A DNA stretch of 64,000 bases from Akebia trifoliata (GCA_017979445.1 CM030710.1:10464248-10528247); one strand, 5' to 3'; positions 36,063 to 46,800 are shown, counted from the stretch's first letter. Numbers and translations are program-made. The notes: generated from the letters alone by a model not told the origin.

Positions 36063-36170
36063 TATACTTTTTTTTTTTTTTTTGATGATAAAGCTTAATT
36101 TTATTGAAAGAGGACAAGAAGTCCTTGAGGAAAATACAAGGTTATATCAATTTGGCTTGTAAATTTTCAA
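36063..36170 (-). mobile_element. LINE-like 3' end with poly(A) tail
   Basis: On the minus strand, GGACTTCTTGTCCTC is followed by CAATAAAATTAAGC and a poly(A) tail (the T run at 36068-36083). This is the usual look of plant L1-type 3' termini. No ORF remains. Confidence 0.5.
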
Positions 36171-36348
36171 AAATCTCTAATATATATCTCTTATGCATTC
36201 AAAATGTTACGTAAAGGAAAATTTGGATACATTTCAGGAAATCAGAATGAAATACCAATTGAGGTAAAGGCTGATAAAAGGGAGGGAGGATGACAAAACT
36301 CTAATAAAGTTTGCCACCCTAACCTCCTGTTCCAACACACACAGACGA

Positions 36349-36350
<2 letters not shown>

Positions 36351-36399
<49 letters not shown>
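36351..36399. repeat. (CT)n microsatellite
   Basis: About 24 CT units occur about 590 bp upstream of the minus-strand gene at 34977-35762; on that gene's strand it is a GA tract. Such tracts are common in plant 5' leaders and promoters, so a regulatory role is possible but unproven. The ERER ORF over it is spurious. Confidence 0.85.
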
Positions 36400-36400
<1 letters not shown>

Positions 36401-37805
36401 AGATTTCCAAGAATGATGAAAGATTCATGTGGAGCTTGAAGGAGAGATCAACAAAGATAAAGTCTTGGGCGGATTAAAAAAAAAAAAGTAACTCCACACC
36501 TTTGAAAATCATTAGTTCTAAGTTCGTGTTATAAGAAATATTGGTGTGAAAATATGTCTTTTTTTAAATAATGATTATTATTTTGTGACATACGTTAAGT
36601 CTCTAAAAGAATGAGAGAAAAGTATGAAATGGTGTGCATGGAGATAATAAGAAAGGAAACGAAGATACACATGGAAAAATAGGATTCTTATTTAGTCCCT
36701 CCACTATTATGATGATGAGTCATGTATTTGTGAGATTGTAGTAGTAAACCCCAAACTGTGTCATCTGAACCCTATCAATGCGTATTCAAATTGTCTGCAG
36801 AAACGTACATTGTTGTTTCATATTTGTGAATAATTGCATAACGAGCATATTAGATTCTTTTAACGTTATAACATCATCATTTGTGAATATTTAACTTCTT
36901 TCTCACTCTAACCTCTGTGACGATAAAGCATTGGAGCACACACTCATGTGCAGCACACATATGCATTGGATAAACTTTTTTTAAAGGAAAGATTTGTATT
37001 ATTTTCAAATAGAAGTATAGGAGAATTCCTATAATAAAACATATCTTTAATGACAACGTCTGTCACGAAAAGAGCCTACCACATTACTCACGCCCCACAG
37101 TGGAAGAGAGGCAGTAGAAGACCAACCTCTCACTAGCACCCTCATGTGGACTAACCACATATGCAAACCTCCAAGGGCTGAAAGTAGCAGTAAAAACCCA
37201 CTAAACACTAACGGAGCAGTCTCTAATACCAGAGGTCCCTGGAAAAATATTTTTAAACTTTATAAAACTTTTTGTGCATGATTTGGATCTTTGCTTCACC
37301 AGAATTGGTCACTACAAACATTATTGTTGCAAGAAAAAATAATAATAATAATAACATAAATATTAAAAAATAACAAACAAAAAAAAAATGATGTCATCCT
37401 CTTCTAAACAATTAACATCAAAGGGAAGTAAATCACAATTTACAGAAATTTCAAAACCAGATTTTCTTTAGTTAAAGGAATAACAGACTGTATATTTTTC
37501 TGATAAGTGAACAAAAAAAATATATTTAACAGGTACAGAAAGAGAATCTTTTCAACTTTCTTACCGCGTGCAAAGGCCTGGAATTTGAACGCCACAGACC
37601 TGCCTGAAAGCCCACCCTCCAGAGACTGCTTTTCTCCTTTCTCCCCCTTTTGAAATCTGGACGAAAGATCAAATTCACTTAAAAACTATAGAAGAGAACA
37701 AGTAACTAGAAGTCAAAACTATTGATATGGGATGGGCCAAAGGTTGTTAAAGGAGAGCAATTGGATACGCTGCCCTTACTCTAAGCACCTACTTTATTTG
37801 ATAGG
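36400..37805. other. Intergenic, no gene seen
   Basis: The stretch holds no supported gene. Around 36990-37250 it has the look of decayed repeat sequence, but I could not place it in a family. Confidence 0.35.
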
Positions 37806-38717
37806 AGTAGGGTTGGCAATGGTTCAGATTGGTACAGGAACAACACCAATCCGATTTTTTTATGGTATAATCCGAATCTGGTCCGATTACATAATTCTTC
37901 AATCCGAATCGATCTGATCCGATCTGGACTGAACCTATGAAATCATAAAAATAATATCAATAATAAATAATAAAATCCTAACTTTAACAGAATCATAGCT
38001 ACCTGATCATCAACTCCCACATCAGAAAACCAATACAAATTAATCAAAATAAAAATTTAAAAAAAAAAACCCCTGAAAAATAAGATCTCCAGCTTAGTTT
38101 CATCCTATTCAACCCCCTTTTTTTTTCTCTCGCTTTTAAATATGTCTTGTTCAAGAGTGAAAAAGCCTGACAAAAAGAGAAACAAAGGAAAGAAGTAAAA
38201 GATGGAAGGAAAAAAACAGGAAAGAAACTTTGAAAGTTTTGTTAATTTTAGAAGAAAAATCTCAACTGCTTGAATTCATTAATTAATGAAGAAAGCCCAT
38301 GGATTATTTTTTTTCTTGCCTACAGCTGAGCAGCCAGCACTGCCACAGATTCGCATCCTTAGCCTTCTTCCTCCCATTGTTTCCTATTTCGATCTGAAAC
38401 TCTACAGATTCACCTTCAGCGAGGCTTTGGTAGACCTCAGATCTGATTGAGGTTTAAAGACGAAGATATCTTCGAAACCACCTTTAGGCATGATAAAACC
38501 AAAACCTTTTCTTTTGCGATGGAGAGAGAAAGAAATTAACAATTGAAAACCCTAAAGTTGAGAAATGAAGAGGCTTATTATTATTCTTGAATGTAAAATT
38601 ACATTCGGATCGGGTTTTATTGGATTGGGTCGGTGTTGATCCAATCCGATCTGAAAAATTTATCAGATCTATAATTTCAATCTGAGTCCAATCCGCAAAT
38701 GTAAAATGTTTTCCCAA
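37806..38717. mobile_element. Possible hAT-like repeat arms around a gene fragment
   Basis: The left side opens TAGGGTTGGCAATGG, the same type of end as the hAT-like elements at 47724 and 53845, and is rich in CCGATCTG-like words that recur in reverse at about 38595-38700. A matching right terminal repeat was not found, so the element is only suspected. It encloses the cold-shock fragment at 38345-38522. Confidence 0.3.
38345..38522 (-). pseudogene. Cold-shock-domain protein pseudogene fragment
   Basis: The minus strand reads KGFGFIMPKGGFEDIFVF, then after a one-base frameshift RSEVYQSLAEGESVEFQIEI followed by GNNGRKKAKDA. These are the RNP-1 (KGFGFI) and RNP-2-like (DIFVF) segments and the C-terminal strands of the cold-shock domain found in plant glycine-rich/CSP RNA chaperones. 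The usual histidine after FV is replaced. The start of the domain, the glycine-rich tail and zinc knuckles are absent. It is a fragment, possibly captured by a transposon or left by retroposition. Confidence 0.7.
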
Positions 38718-38779
38718 ATGTGAATCACATCACCTTTGCCTATTTTAAAATCTGACTTTCATAAACTCAAGCGACACAC

Positions 38780-40040
38780 ACCCCTCCACACTACAAAATG
38801 TAAGACGATCTAACCTCACAACTCTCCCACCCCAACTATGACCTCACCATACTTGGCCTTACTAAATTTCTGCCAACATTAGTTATGGTCCATGCCAGAT
38901 CTCCAATGTTCATTTCTTGATACTGTGTACCCCAAATCCAACTCCATTTTCTGGGTAACAGACCATATTCCAATTAACAAGATTATTGGTCAAATTGATT
39001 CTTGATTGTCCTATGGATCGAGAACGAAAAGTATGTACACATGAATACTTTTACATATTGCTCTTGTTTAGAGTCAACATACCACCTCTAGATACAAGTA
39101 TATACTTCCAAGAACCTAGACACTTAGCCATGTCATTCAGCATTGGATCCCAGATTAGACTTACTCCAGTAATCAACGTTGGGAGGGAGACAGATATATC
39201 TTGTAGGAAAAAAACCCAGCTCAAAAACCTATAGGATACTCACTAAGGACTTAAGATTAGGAGCATTCCCAACCCCTAAACTTTGCTTTCGAGAAAGTAG
39301 TACTCACGATAACAAAAGAACCCTCTAAGGAAACTAAGATCGGAAAGGAGATGTATGTTAAAACCAAGGCGTCAAATTGAAGGGACTCCTCCTAGTCCCT
39401 TCTTGAACCTCATTATAGCCAATAACATTTCTAATAACTATCACCCTTGAAATTAAACCCCCCCCCCCCCCCCACAAAAAAAAAAAAGGACTTGTTCACA
39501 ATATCGAAAAGCAAAGAGGCAAGAAGACGTCTATCTAGCCTTGGATCCCTAGATCTCTTAAATAAACTAATTGGGCTACAATTCACCAAGATGTAGAAGT
39601 GCATGGTGGAAATGCATCCTATATGCCACAACATATATTCCAAAAAACCTAGTTATCTTGATTCATGACCTTTTCAAAATTGATCATGCAAACACAAGGT
39701 TTGCGCAATCTAAGTACGAAATTGACACACTCCTTTGTAATCAGAACACCATTTAAGATCTGTCTACACCTAATAAAAGCACCATGCTCAAGACCAATCA
39801 AAAATGAAATAACCACCTTAAGCATTGAAGATAAAATTTTAGGTATGGCCCAATAGGTGGCTCTGTAATGACTTGAAAAGTTCGATAAGAATCTTGACAA
39901 AATCTATAGTCAAATTTTGATAGAAAAATCTATTGGATAAACACACCTAGTTATTAGATTCAAAGGCACTGAGAAACATAGTTTAGATTGTAAGCACGTT
40001 CAATACGAACTTGGATAAAAAAAAATATAGAAAAACATGT
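38780..40040 (-). pseudogene. L1-type LINE reverse transcriptase relic
   Basis: Read on the minus strand, decayed frames give the L1 RT blocks in the right order: SFLIGLEHGAFIRCRQILNG with VLITKEC and INFEKVMNQDN (39649-39860), then GCISTMHFYILVNCSP and LFKRSRDPRL (39480-39620), then KCLGSWKYILVSRGGMLTLN (39060-39140) and PENGVGFGVHS near 38910. The catalytic FADD segment falls in the degraded region around 39250-39470, which includes a C16 run at 39458-39473 next to an A run. Intact L1 copies itself by target-primed reverse transcription; this one is long dead. Confidence 0.8.
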
Positions 40041-40627
40041 CGAGTAGCCATTTTTTGAAGAATCAAGCTACACCAATAGATAGATCTCGAAAAATTATCA
40101 AGTATAGGCTACAAGATAAAAGCAATCGGGCTCGATTGATAGGTAAAAATATTGGTTTGACTTGATCATCGGGGTAACACAATGTGTTACTATCCCATTC
40201 TTTCATCCATCTCATCCTAGTTTGGTCTCCACTTATGTTCATCAAACTATACAACTTTTTAGAATTATGCTTCAAATTTGATCGTTGGCTTTCTCTTCCG
40301 TAGATAAGGGCTCTTTATCTTCCTTTTCAACCGAGCAATATTATCTAAAATTTCCCATTTTTTTAATAACCCTTTTTTTTATGATGTATGGTGTCCCCAC
40401 CCCCTTTGGAAGTATGACTAGTTCCTCCAGATACACTCAACCACCACAAATTGTTTTATCAAGTATAACCACAAGGAAGATGACTCGATCTCATGACTCT
40501 GGAGAGCAAGCCCAAATGGTGAAGAAAACCTAAATTGATATTTTATCAAATAAATCACCTAAAAATAAGGCAATATAGGGGCTAGAAGTTTCAAAATGGA
40601 CTGACTTTTAGTGAGAAAGGTCTCCTC
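40041..40627. other. Intergenic, no gene seen
   Basis: Nothing coding is supported here. The 3' part, from about 40580, repeats motifs of the hairpin that follows (GGGCTAGAAGTTTCA). Confidence 0.35.
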
Positions 40628-40790
40628 ACCATAGAGATCATCCTCACAAAAAATCAGTCCATTCTGAAACTTCTATCCCCATCAAAAGTGGTTTACAAGT
40701 TGAAGAATGGGCTGATTTTTGTAAACCACGTTTGATGGGGTTAGAGGTTTCACAATGGGCTGATTTTTTGTGAGGATGATCTCTAATGGT
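40628..40790. repeat. Long palindrome (hairpin MITE-like)
   Basis: The arms 40628-40697 and 40720-40790 are near-perfect reverse complements over about 70 bases; the left arm runs through GAGATCATCCTCAC and CCCCATCAAA to GGTTTACA. The spacer is about 22 bases. Further partial copies of the end motifs lie at 40580-40625. Confidence 0.75.
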
Positions 40791-41017
40791 CATTCTGAAA
40801 CTTCTAACCAAATAGGACAAAACGTTGGCTCCAAATGTCGGTTTTTTTCATTGGCTGACGAGCCTGACCCTATATCTATATATATGTTTCTGTGGAAAAA
40901 AGACCATAGCAGTAAGCATTTTTTTTCAGATAAATAAATAGGAGTAAGCATAATTTTTAATATAACTCCTAGAAAAATTTAGTCGTATAATCTCTAAAAC
41001 CTTCAATTGGGAAAAAA

Positions 41018-41150
41018 TAATAAAGAAATTATAAGAAAAACATTTACACCAAAACTTCCATTAGAAAGCTACAAAACCATAGATTTAAAGAAGAATGATA
41101 AGAAAGTCCATGAACTAAAACTACAAAACCTAAACTTTCAGCCAAGAAAA
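41018..41150. repeat. Host repeat unit left of the Reina-type element
   Basis: The sequence ends ACTTTCAGCCAAGAAAA and matches, with divergence, units at 46189-46310 and 46311-46385. It is the left part of a short tandem array (about 75-130 bp units) that the retrotransposon split. Confidence 0.6.
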
Positions 41151-41434
41151 TGTTACGTGCCTGAAGTTGGATGTGGTGCTTCATGGTGTATGGAAATGTG
41201 ATGGTTTTATTCAGTTAGGTAGTTATAGGTTGTGGGTATTTGTAGAGAAATTAGTGGTCAGTTGTGTAGGTTGTGGTGTAGGAGTTACGTAGTTAGTGGG
41301 TTATAATTTGTTTCTGTGAATGTAAAAAAGCAAGTTGTTTTTCTCCAAAGTAAAATCTATCTAAGGAGACAGGTTACCCTCAAAGTAACCATCTTTTTAT
41401 TTCCAAATTGCTGAAAGTAACAAGGCACACAACA
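41151..41434 (+). repeat. 5' LTR of Reina-type element
   Basis: It is 284 bp and starts TGTTACGTGC, ending CACACAACA. Compared with the 3' LTR it lacks about 44 bp at around 41307, including GTATTTAATC, a possible TATA region. Confidence 0.9.
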
Positions 41435-41435
41435 T

Positions 41436-41448
41436 TGGTATCAGAGCC
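41436..41448 (+). other. Primer binding site (tRNA-iMet) of Reina-type element
   Basis: TGGTATCAGAGCC lies one base after the LTR and is a full match to the usual initiator-methionine PBS. Confidence 0.95.
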
Positions 41449-41462
41449 AGGTTGATTCTGGA

Positions 41463-42476
41463 ATGGCGGAAAGAACACAAAATGCCAAACTTGATGAGAT
41501 GATGGGTCTCTTGAAGGAAACCACAAAGATCCATTGGAAGATGTTTAATGAGCTAATGGTGAAGGTTTCGAGCATGTACACCAAATTTGAGCACTTCTCT
41601 AAAGAACAAGACAAGGAGATAGGGGAGAGTTCCTGCAAAACCGTTAACGAACCAGATGAACCTCATCAATCTGATGTTGACAAGGGAATTCAGACTCAAA
41701 CAGTACGCTTAGTATTTCCAAGGTTTACTGAGGTGGATTCAGATGGTTGGCTTTATAGGACAGAGCAATTCTTCTTACACCAATAGACACCCTCCACGCA
41801 AAGGCTGCTTATAGCCTCCTTTCACATGGAAGGGAAGGCACTCCAATGGTTTCGTTGGATGGAACGGTCGGAAGTGATTTCAACTTGGAAGTCCTTTGCC
41901 TCAGATTTGCAAATTAAATTCAGCCCTTCACCATACGAGGATCCAACGGCTATGTTGTCTAAACTGCGACAAACGTCTTCGGTGGAGCAATATCAAACAC
42001 AATTTGAGGAGTTGGCTAACATGACAGAGGGTTTGAAAAAAGCCTTCATGGTTAGTTGCTTCATAGGAAGGTTAAGAGAGGATGTAAGATTGCGTGTTCA
42101 AATGCTCCGACCCACATCCCTCTCTGATGCTATTGGGCTCGCTAGCTCGACGATAAAAATCAGACCCCCAAACAACATTAACATAGTTGCCTTCCCGGGA
42201 GGTGTTAACAAGTCTTCTACAATTCCTCTCAAGCGACTCGCACCAATGGAAATGAAGGAGCGCAGAGATCGTGGATTATGCTACAATTGCAATGAAAAGT
42301 TCACTCCTGGCCATAAATGCAAGGTTCAAAAGCTTTTCCTTCTCGAAGTAAGTTGGCCAGAGATAAGATGGAGGAATGTGTGGAGATGGGAGATAACAGA
42401 GAAGGTGAGGAGCCCAACAGCCAACCGGGGATTTACTTGCATGCCATTGCAGGTTCATACGCTCCACAAACTATGA
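41463..42476 (+). pseudogene. Gag of Reina-type element, one stop
   Basis: The ATG at 41463 lies 15 bases after the PBS, the expected gag start. The frame runs to a TAG at 41784 in the FFLHQ region and continues after it. It includes EGKALQWFRWMERSEVISTW, LRQTSSVEQYQTQFEELANM and the zinc knuckle CYNCNEKFTPGHKCK near 42280-42320 (C-x2-C-x6-H-x3/4-C type). After the knuckle the frame shifts into the protease frame, which begins within 42317-42625. Gag would package the element's RNA. Confidence 0.85.
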
Positions 42477-42830
42477 AAATTAGGGGACGGGTTGGAAAAA
42501 GGGAGGTAGTGGTTTTAATCGATTCGGGTAGCACTCACAATTTTTTAGATACAATGGCAGCCCACAAGGCAGGGCTAAACATAATAAAAGGTGGCAATTT
42601 TGAAGGTGGTAATTGCCAATGGTGAGAAACTTCCTTGTGAAGACAGATGTATGGGCGTGGGATTAGCTTTGCAGCGTGTCTCGATAGAGGCTGAATTCTA
42701 TTTTTTATGGTTGGGGGGCTGTGAAGCGGCATTGAGAGCACAATGGCTTCAAACACTTGGCCCCATAACTTGGGATGTCTTGCTTCTAACAATGGAGTTC
42801 AACTATGGTGGGAAGTAATGTAAGTTAAAG
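42440..42830 (+). pseudogene. Protease region of Reina-type element
   Basis: KREVVVLIDSGSTHNFLD near 42500-42555 contains the retropepsin DSG active site. The remainder is split over two frames (42317-42625 and 42591-42818). Confidence 0.75.
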
Positions 42831-42848
42831 GGTGAATCTACTAAAGAT

Positions 42849-43720
42849 ATGGAGTTCTTAGATGAAGGGAACTTGCAAAAGGTTAACAAGGAAGGGAAGT
42901 ATAGTTTGCTTCTTCAAATCTGCTGCATGACGAAGATTAGTCTGAGTGTTCCTCTAGACACGTGTATCCAAGCCATCCTTGACAAATTCAAAGATGTTTT
43001 CGGTGAACCAACTAGGTTACCACCACAACGTTCGCAAGACCACAAAATTTTGCTAAAAGAAGGAAGTAAGCCCATAAGCGTTAGACCCTATCGATATCCC
43101 CATTATCAAAAGGGGGAAATTGAAAAAATGGTTCACGAGATGTTGCATTTAAGCATAATACACCCCAGCCATAGTCCATTTTCCTCCCTTGTGTTGTTGG
43201 TAAGGAAGAACGATGGTACGTGGTGTTTATGCATGGATTACCATGCACTAAACCAATCAATAATCAAAGACAAGTTTCCTATTCCGATCATTGACGAATT
43301 GTTAGATGAATTGCATGGAGCAGAGGTGTTCTCAAAATTGGATTTGCATTCAGGCTATCACCAAATCAAGGTACACCCAGACGACATTCCAAAAAACAAC
43401 ATTCAAAACTCATGAAGGACATTATGAGTTTCTTGTAATGCCTTCCGGCCTCACAAACACGCCTTCCACCTTTCAAAGTCTAATTTATAGCCACTCATGG
43501 AATGATCATTTAACGCACCTCGACGTAATGTTGGGGGTGTTCATTCTCACCATCAATTTGCCAAGGAATCTAAGTGCAGGTTTGGATGTGAAGAAATCAA
43601 TTACTTGGTCACATAATTTCTAAGTGTGGTGTAGCATTGGACCCTAGTAAAATATCTGCCATGTTGGAATGGTCGTTACCCTCATCTCTCAAGTCTTTTA
43701 AGGGGTTTTTTGGATCTCAC
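42849..43720 (+). pseudogene. Reverse transcriptase of Reina-type element, YxDD segment deleted
   Basis: The open frame 42849-43415 gives [37 protein letters not shown] and [14 protein letters not shown], all standard RT blocks. After a frameshift, MPSGLTNTPSTFQSL follows near 43440. The next conserved part, which should contain the catalytic YxDD, is missing: coding drops straight to a poor match of the post-DD region near 43530. The deletion alone would abolish polymerase activity. Confidence 0.85.
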
Positions 43721-43879
43721 GGGCTATTACAAAAAATTTGTGAGGGTTTATGGAAAAATTGCCAAGCCTCTCACCGAGACATGCTAAAGAACTCTTTTCA
43801 TTAGACTCCGAAGTCCCAAGAAGCTTTTGCAAGGCTCCAAGAAGCAGTAACTTGCCCACCTGTTTTGGCACTTCCAAAC

Positions 43880-44280
43880 TTCAATAAGACCTTTATCATT
43901 GAGTGTGACGCGTCAGGTTCAGGTATTGATGTTGTACTCATGCAAAAAGAAGGCCTATTGCATTCTACAACCAAGCATTGAAGGGGAAATATTCATTTTT
44001 CTCAACTTACGAAAAGGAACTATTAGCTTTGGTGATGGCAGTCAAAAAATGGAGACCTTACTTATTCGAAAGGAGATTTATAATAAAAACAGATCATCAA
44101 AGCCTCAAGTACCTCTTAGAACAGCGAATGGGAACACCTTCACAACAACAATAGGTATCTAAGCTCATTGGGTATGACTTCATTGAAGAGTACCGAAGTG
44201 GTCATCTCGATAAGGTTGCTAATGCACTATACCGTAGGGACGAAGATGGTGAGATTAAGGTTATTTCCATCCCCATTGCC
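43880..44280 (+). pseudogene. RNase H relic of Reina-type element
   Basis: IIECDASGSGIDVVLMQKEG near 43890 is the start of the Ty3/gypsy RNase H. Later pieces (FSTYEKELLALVMAVKKW, about 44000-44055; TDHQSLKYLLEQRMGT, about 44090-44135) lie in other frames. Confidence 0.75.
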
Positions 44281-44286
44281 ACCTGG

Positions 44287-45580
44287 TTGGATGAACTAAA
44301 GGCTGAATATACTAAAAATTCTGATATTCAAGAAGGGCCGCAACAACTAAAACAAGGATCATTGGACCCCACTAGTTTTACGGAACATAACGGACTTCTA
44401 TGCTACAAAGGTAGACTCTATCTAAGTCCTCATTCATCTCTTAAAGAAAAACTCCTTAACAAACTACATAACAGTCCAATTGAGGGATAGTCGAGATTTC
44501 ACAAGACCTTACAACGGATGAAGGCTGATTTTTATTGGCCTGGATTGAAGGGTGATGTGAGAAGACATGTACAAGAATGTGACAATTGCTAGCGTCACAA
44601 GGCTGAAAATGTGCACCTACAGGTTTACTTCAGCCCCTTCCTATCCCTTCTCGTATCTGGACAGATATCTCAATGGACTTCATTGATGGCTTGCCTTCAT
44701 CTCATAGCATGAACGTCATCATGGTAGTGGTTGATCGACTATCAAAGTACGTGCATTTTATTCCTCTCTCACATCCTTATACTGCAGCGATGGTGGATAA
44801 ACTCTTCCTCAACCATGTCTTTAAGTTACATGACATACCCGCATCAATTGTTAGCGATCGAGATCTGACTTTTACGAGTACATTTTAACAGGAATTCTTC
44901 AAATTGCAAGGTAGTGATTTGAATATGAGTTCAGCTTACCATCCCCAAACCGATGGTCAGACGGAGATTGTTAACAAATGTCTTGAGAACTACTTAAGAA
45001 ACTTCTGTAGCACACGACCCAGGCAGTGGTATCAATGGGTTTCCTTAGCTAAGTATTGGTATAACACTACTACACATTTAGCCACAAGTCTGACACCATT
45101 TGAAGCAATATATGGGGTGCCTCCTCCCCTGTTTACTATCTTATATTAGAGGTACCACTAAGGTGCAGGTTGTGAAGTAGGTCTTGAAAAGCAAGGATCA
45201 GATCCTACAAATCCTCAAGGAGAACCTTCAAGAAGCTCAACAGAGGATGAAACAATTGACGCGGATAGGCATCGAACAGAGCGCTCCTTTGAAATAGGTG
45301 ATTGGGTCTTCCTCCGCCTCCAACCTTATCACCAACAGTCCCTAATAATTGACGGAAAGCTCAACAGAGGATGAAACAATTGGCGGATAGGCATCGAACA
45401 GAGCACTCCTTTGAAATAGGTGATTGGGTCTTCCTCCGCCTCCAACCTTATCAGCAACAGTCCCTAGCTTTACGAAAGACTCTTAAATTATCACCAAGGT
45501 ACTTTGGGCCCTTCCAAATTATTAGAGAAATAGGACTGGTGGCCTATAATTTGAAACTTCCCGAATGAGCAAAGATTCAT
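44287..45580 (+). pseudogene. Integrase of Reina-type element
   Basis: The zinc-binding segment is split by stops between 44460 and 44600 (HNSPIEG, then RHVQECDNC). The catalytic core follows: SMDFIDGLPSSH with its first aspartate near 44675, IVSDRDLTF with the second near 44860, and the glutamate in TDGQTEIVNKCLENYLR near 44960. All three catalytic residues remain, but a TAA at 44886 interrupts the frame. The C-terminal part DRHRTEHSFEIGDWVFLRLQ is present twice because of a local duplication. Confidence 0.85.
45233..45475 (+). repeat. Tandem duplication inside integrase C-terminal region
   Basis: AAAGCTCAACAGAGGATGAA at about 45233 recurs at about 45356. Both copies continue through AGGCATCGAACAGAGC and CTTCCTCCGCCTCCAACC for about 110 bases. 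The related copy near 59490 has only one unit, so the duplication happened in this copy. Confidence 0.85.
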
Positions 45581-45601
45581 TTCATATTCCATGTCTCGTG
45601 T

Positions 45602-45856
45602 TTGAAGAGAAATTTGGGAAACAATGTCCAGGTACAACCGACTCTACCCATTGTAAATGATGATGGAATCGTTCAGCCTAAACCAAAAATGATTTTAAAC
45701 CGGTGTATGGTAAAAAGGGGGAACCAAGCTGCTACTGAAGTCCTGATCAAGTGGCAAGGATTAGAGGAGGATGCCACATGGGAATCCTACTACAAGTTGT
45801 GTGAACAATTCCCTGACATAAAACTTGAAGACAGGGTTTTTTTTTCCGAGGGGTAA
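45602..45856 (+). pseudogene. Chromodomain at the end of Reina-type polyprotein
   Basis: The frame reads VKRGNQAATEVLIKWQGLEE and ATWESYYKLCEQFPDIKLED, a chromodomain of the type that guides chromovirus integrase to chromatin. It is open to its TAA at 45854-45856 but separated from the integrase core by upstream stops. One aspartate is missing relative to the copy at 59674-59994. Confidence 0.85.
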
Positions 45857-45860
45857 TGCA

Positions 45861-46188
45861 TGTTACGTGCAAGTTGGATCTGGTGCTTCAGGGTGTATGG
45901 AAATGTGATGGTTTTATTCAGTTAGGTAGTTATAGGTTGTGGGTTTCTGTAGAGAAATTAGTGGTCAGTTGTGTAGGTTGTGGTGTAGGAGTTATGTAGT
46001 TAGTGGGTTGTAATGTGGGTTTAGTTGCTAGTAGGAAGTGGAGGAAGGGGTGTATTTAATCTGTTTCTGTGAATGTAAAAAATGCAAGCTGTTTTTCTCC
46101 AGAGTCAAATCTATCTAAGGAGGCAGGTTACCCTCGAAGTAACCATCTTTTTATTTCCAAATTGCTGAAAGTAACAAGGCACACAACA
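45861..46188 (+). repeat. 3' LTR of Reina-type element
   Basis: 328 bp, from TGTTACGTGC to CACACAACA, preceded by the purine-rich GAGGGGTAA. It retains the 44 bp lost from the 5' LTR. Confidence 0.9.
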
Positions 46189-46390
46189 GAAAACAAGGCA
46201 ATGAACAAAATTCCATTAAAAGGAACTTTTAATTCAAACTATGAAAAAGGAAACCCTAGATTTAAAGAAAAAGACTGTGAATTAGAACTGCAAAGCGCTA
46301 ACTTTCAGCCAAGAAAACAAGGAGATGGACAATATTTAATTAAAAGAAACTCGAAATTCAAACTATGAAAATGAAACCCTAGATAGATAG
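46189..46390. repeat. Host tandem repeat units right of the Reina-type element
   Basis: Two units begin AGAAAACAAGG and share GAAA-CTAGA words (TTCAAACTATGAAAA, AAACCCTAGAT). Joined with 41018-41150 they reconstruct the pre-insertion array. Confidence 0.6.
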
Positions 46391-46475
46391 ATTGAAATAG
46401 TATAAAAAAAACAAGAAAGACGAGATCAAATTTCGAAATGAAAATTCTGAAAGAAGGTTAGAAGAATAGATCTAC

Positions 46476-46800
46476 CTGTGTGCGTAAGAAATCGAGAGAG
46501 ATATATTATGAGGGGCTGCAAGGGCAGATCTGTTCTTCGAAGACTCTCTTTTGCCCTACTTTCTCCTCTTCTGTTTCGTGTTGGGGTTTGCTTTCTTCTC
46601 TAGTTTCCCCTCTCTTTCTTCTCGACTTAAGTAGGAGAAATAAATGGAATGCTTGATGCGCGTTCCGATTCTTCTAGAATTATTTATGTGAAACCCGGTG
46701 ACGACTCGGGAGAGTCGAAACGGACGCGGAGCCGCCGAGTGGAGTTTACGCTCAGAAGTCAGAATCAGTAACGTCGTTGACTGTTCTAAACCGAGTGGGG
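46476..46800 (-). other. Possible 5'UTR exon and promoter of a minus-strand gene
   Basis: On the minus strand a pyrimidine- and GA-rich leader runs to TTACGCACACAG followed by GTAGATC, a good splice donor at 46475. Just upstream (46680-46800) is an unusually CpG-rich stretch for this window, and after the donor come the CTAGGGTTTC words often seen in plant leader introns. The next minus-strand gene leftwards is at 34977-35762. A link would need an intron of about 10.7 kb holding the Reina element. This is inference. Confidence 0.3.

Larger units (their letters stand above)
41146..46193 (+). mobile_element. Reina-type chromovirus, complete ends, GAAAA target duplication
   Basis: LTRs at 41151-41434 and 45861-46188, both TG...CA, are flanked by GAAAA on each side (41146-41150 and 46189-46193). 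The interior has an iMet PBS, gag with zinc knuckle, protease, RT, RNase H, integrase and a chromodomain at the end. Short LTRs and a terminal chromodomain fit the Reina group. Stops, frameshifts and an RT deletion make it non-autonomous. Confidence 0.9.

Noticed and set aside
36990..37260. Structured RNA or LINE tail
   Set aside because: It looks like decayed repeat sequence, but no diagnostic motif or terminal tail could be fixed.
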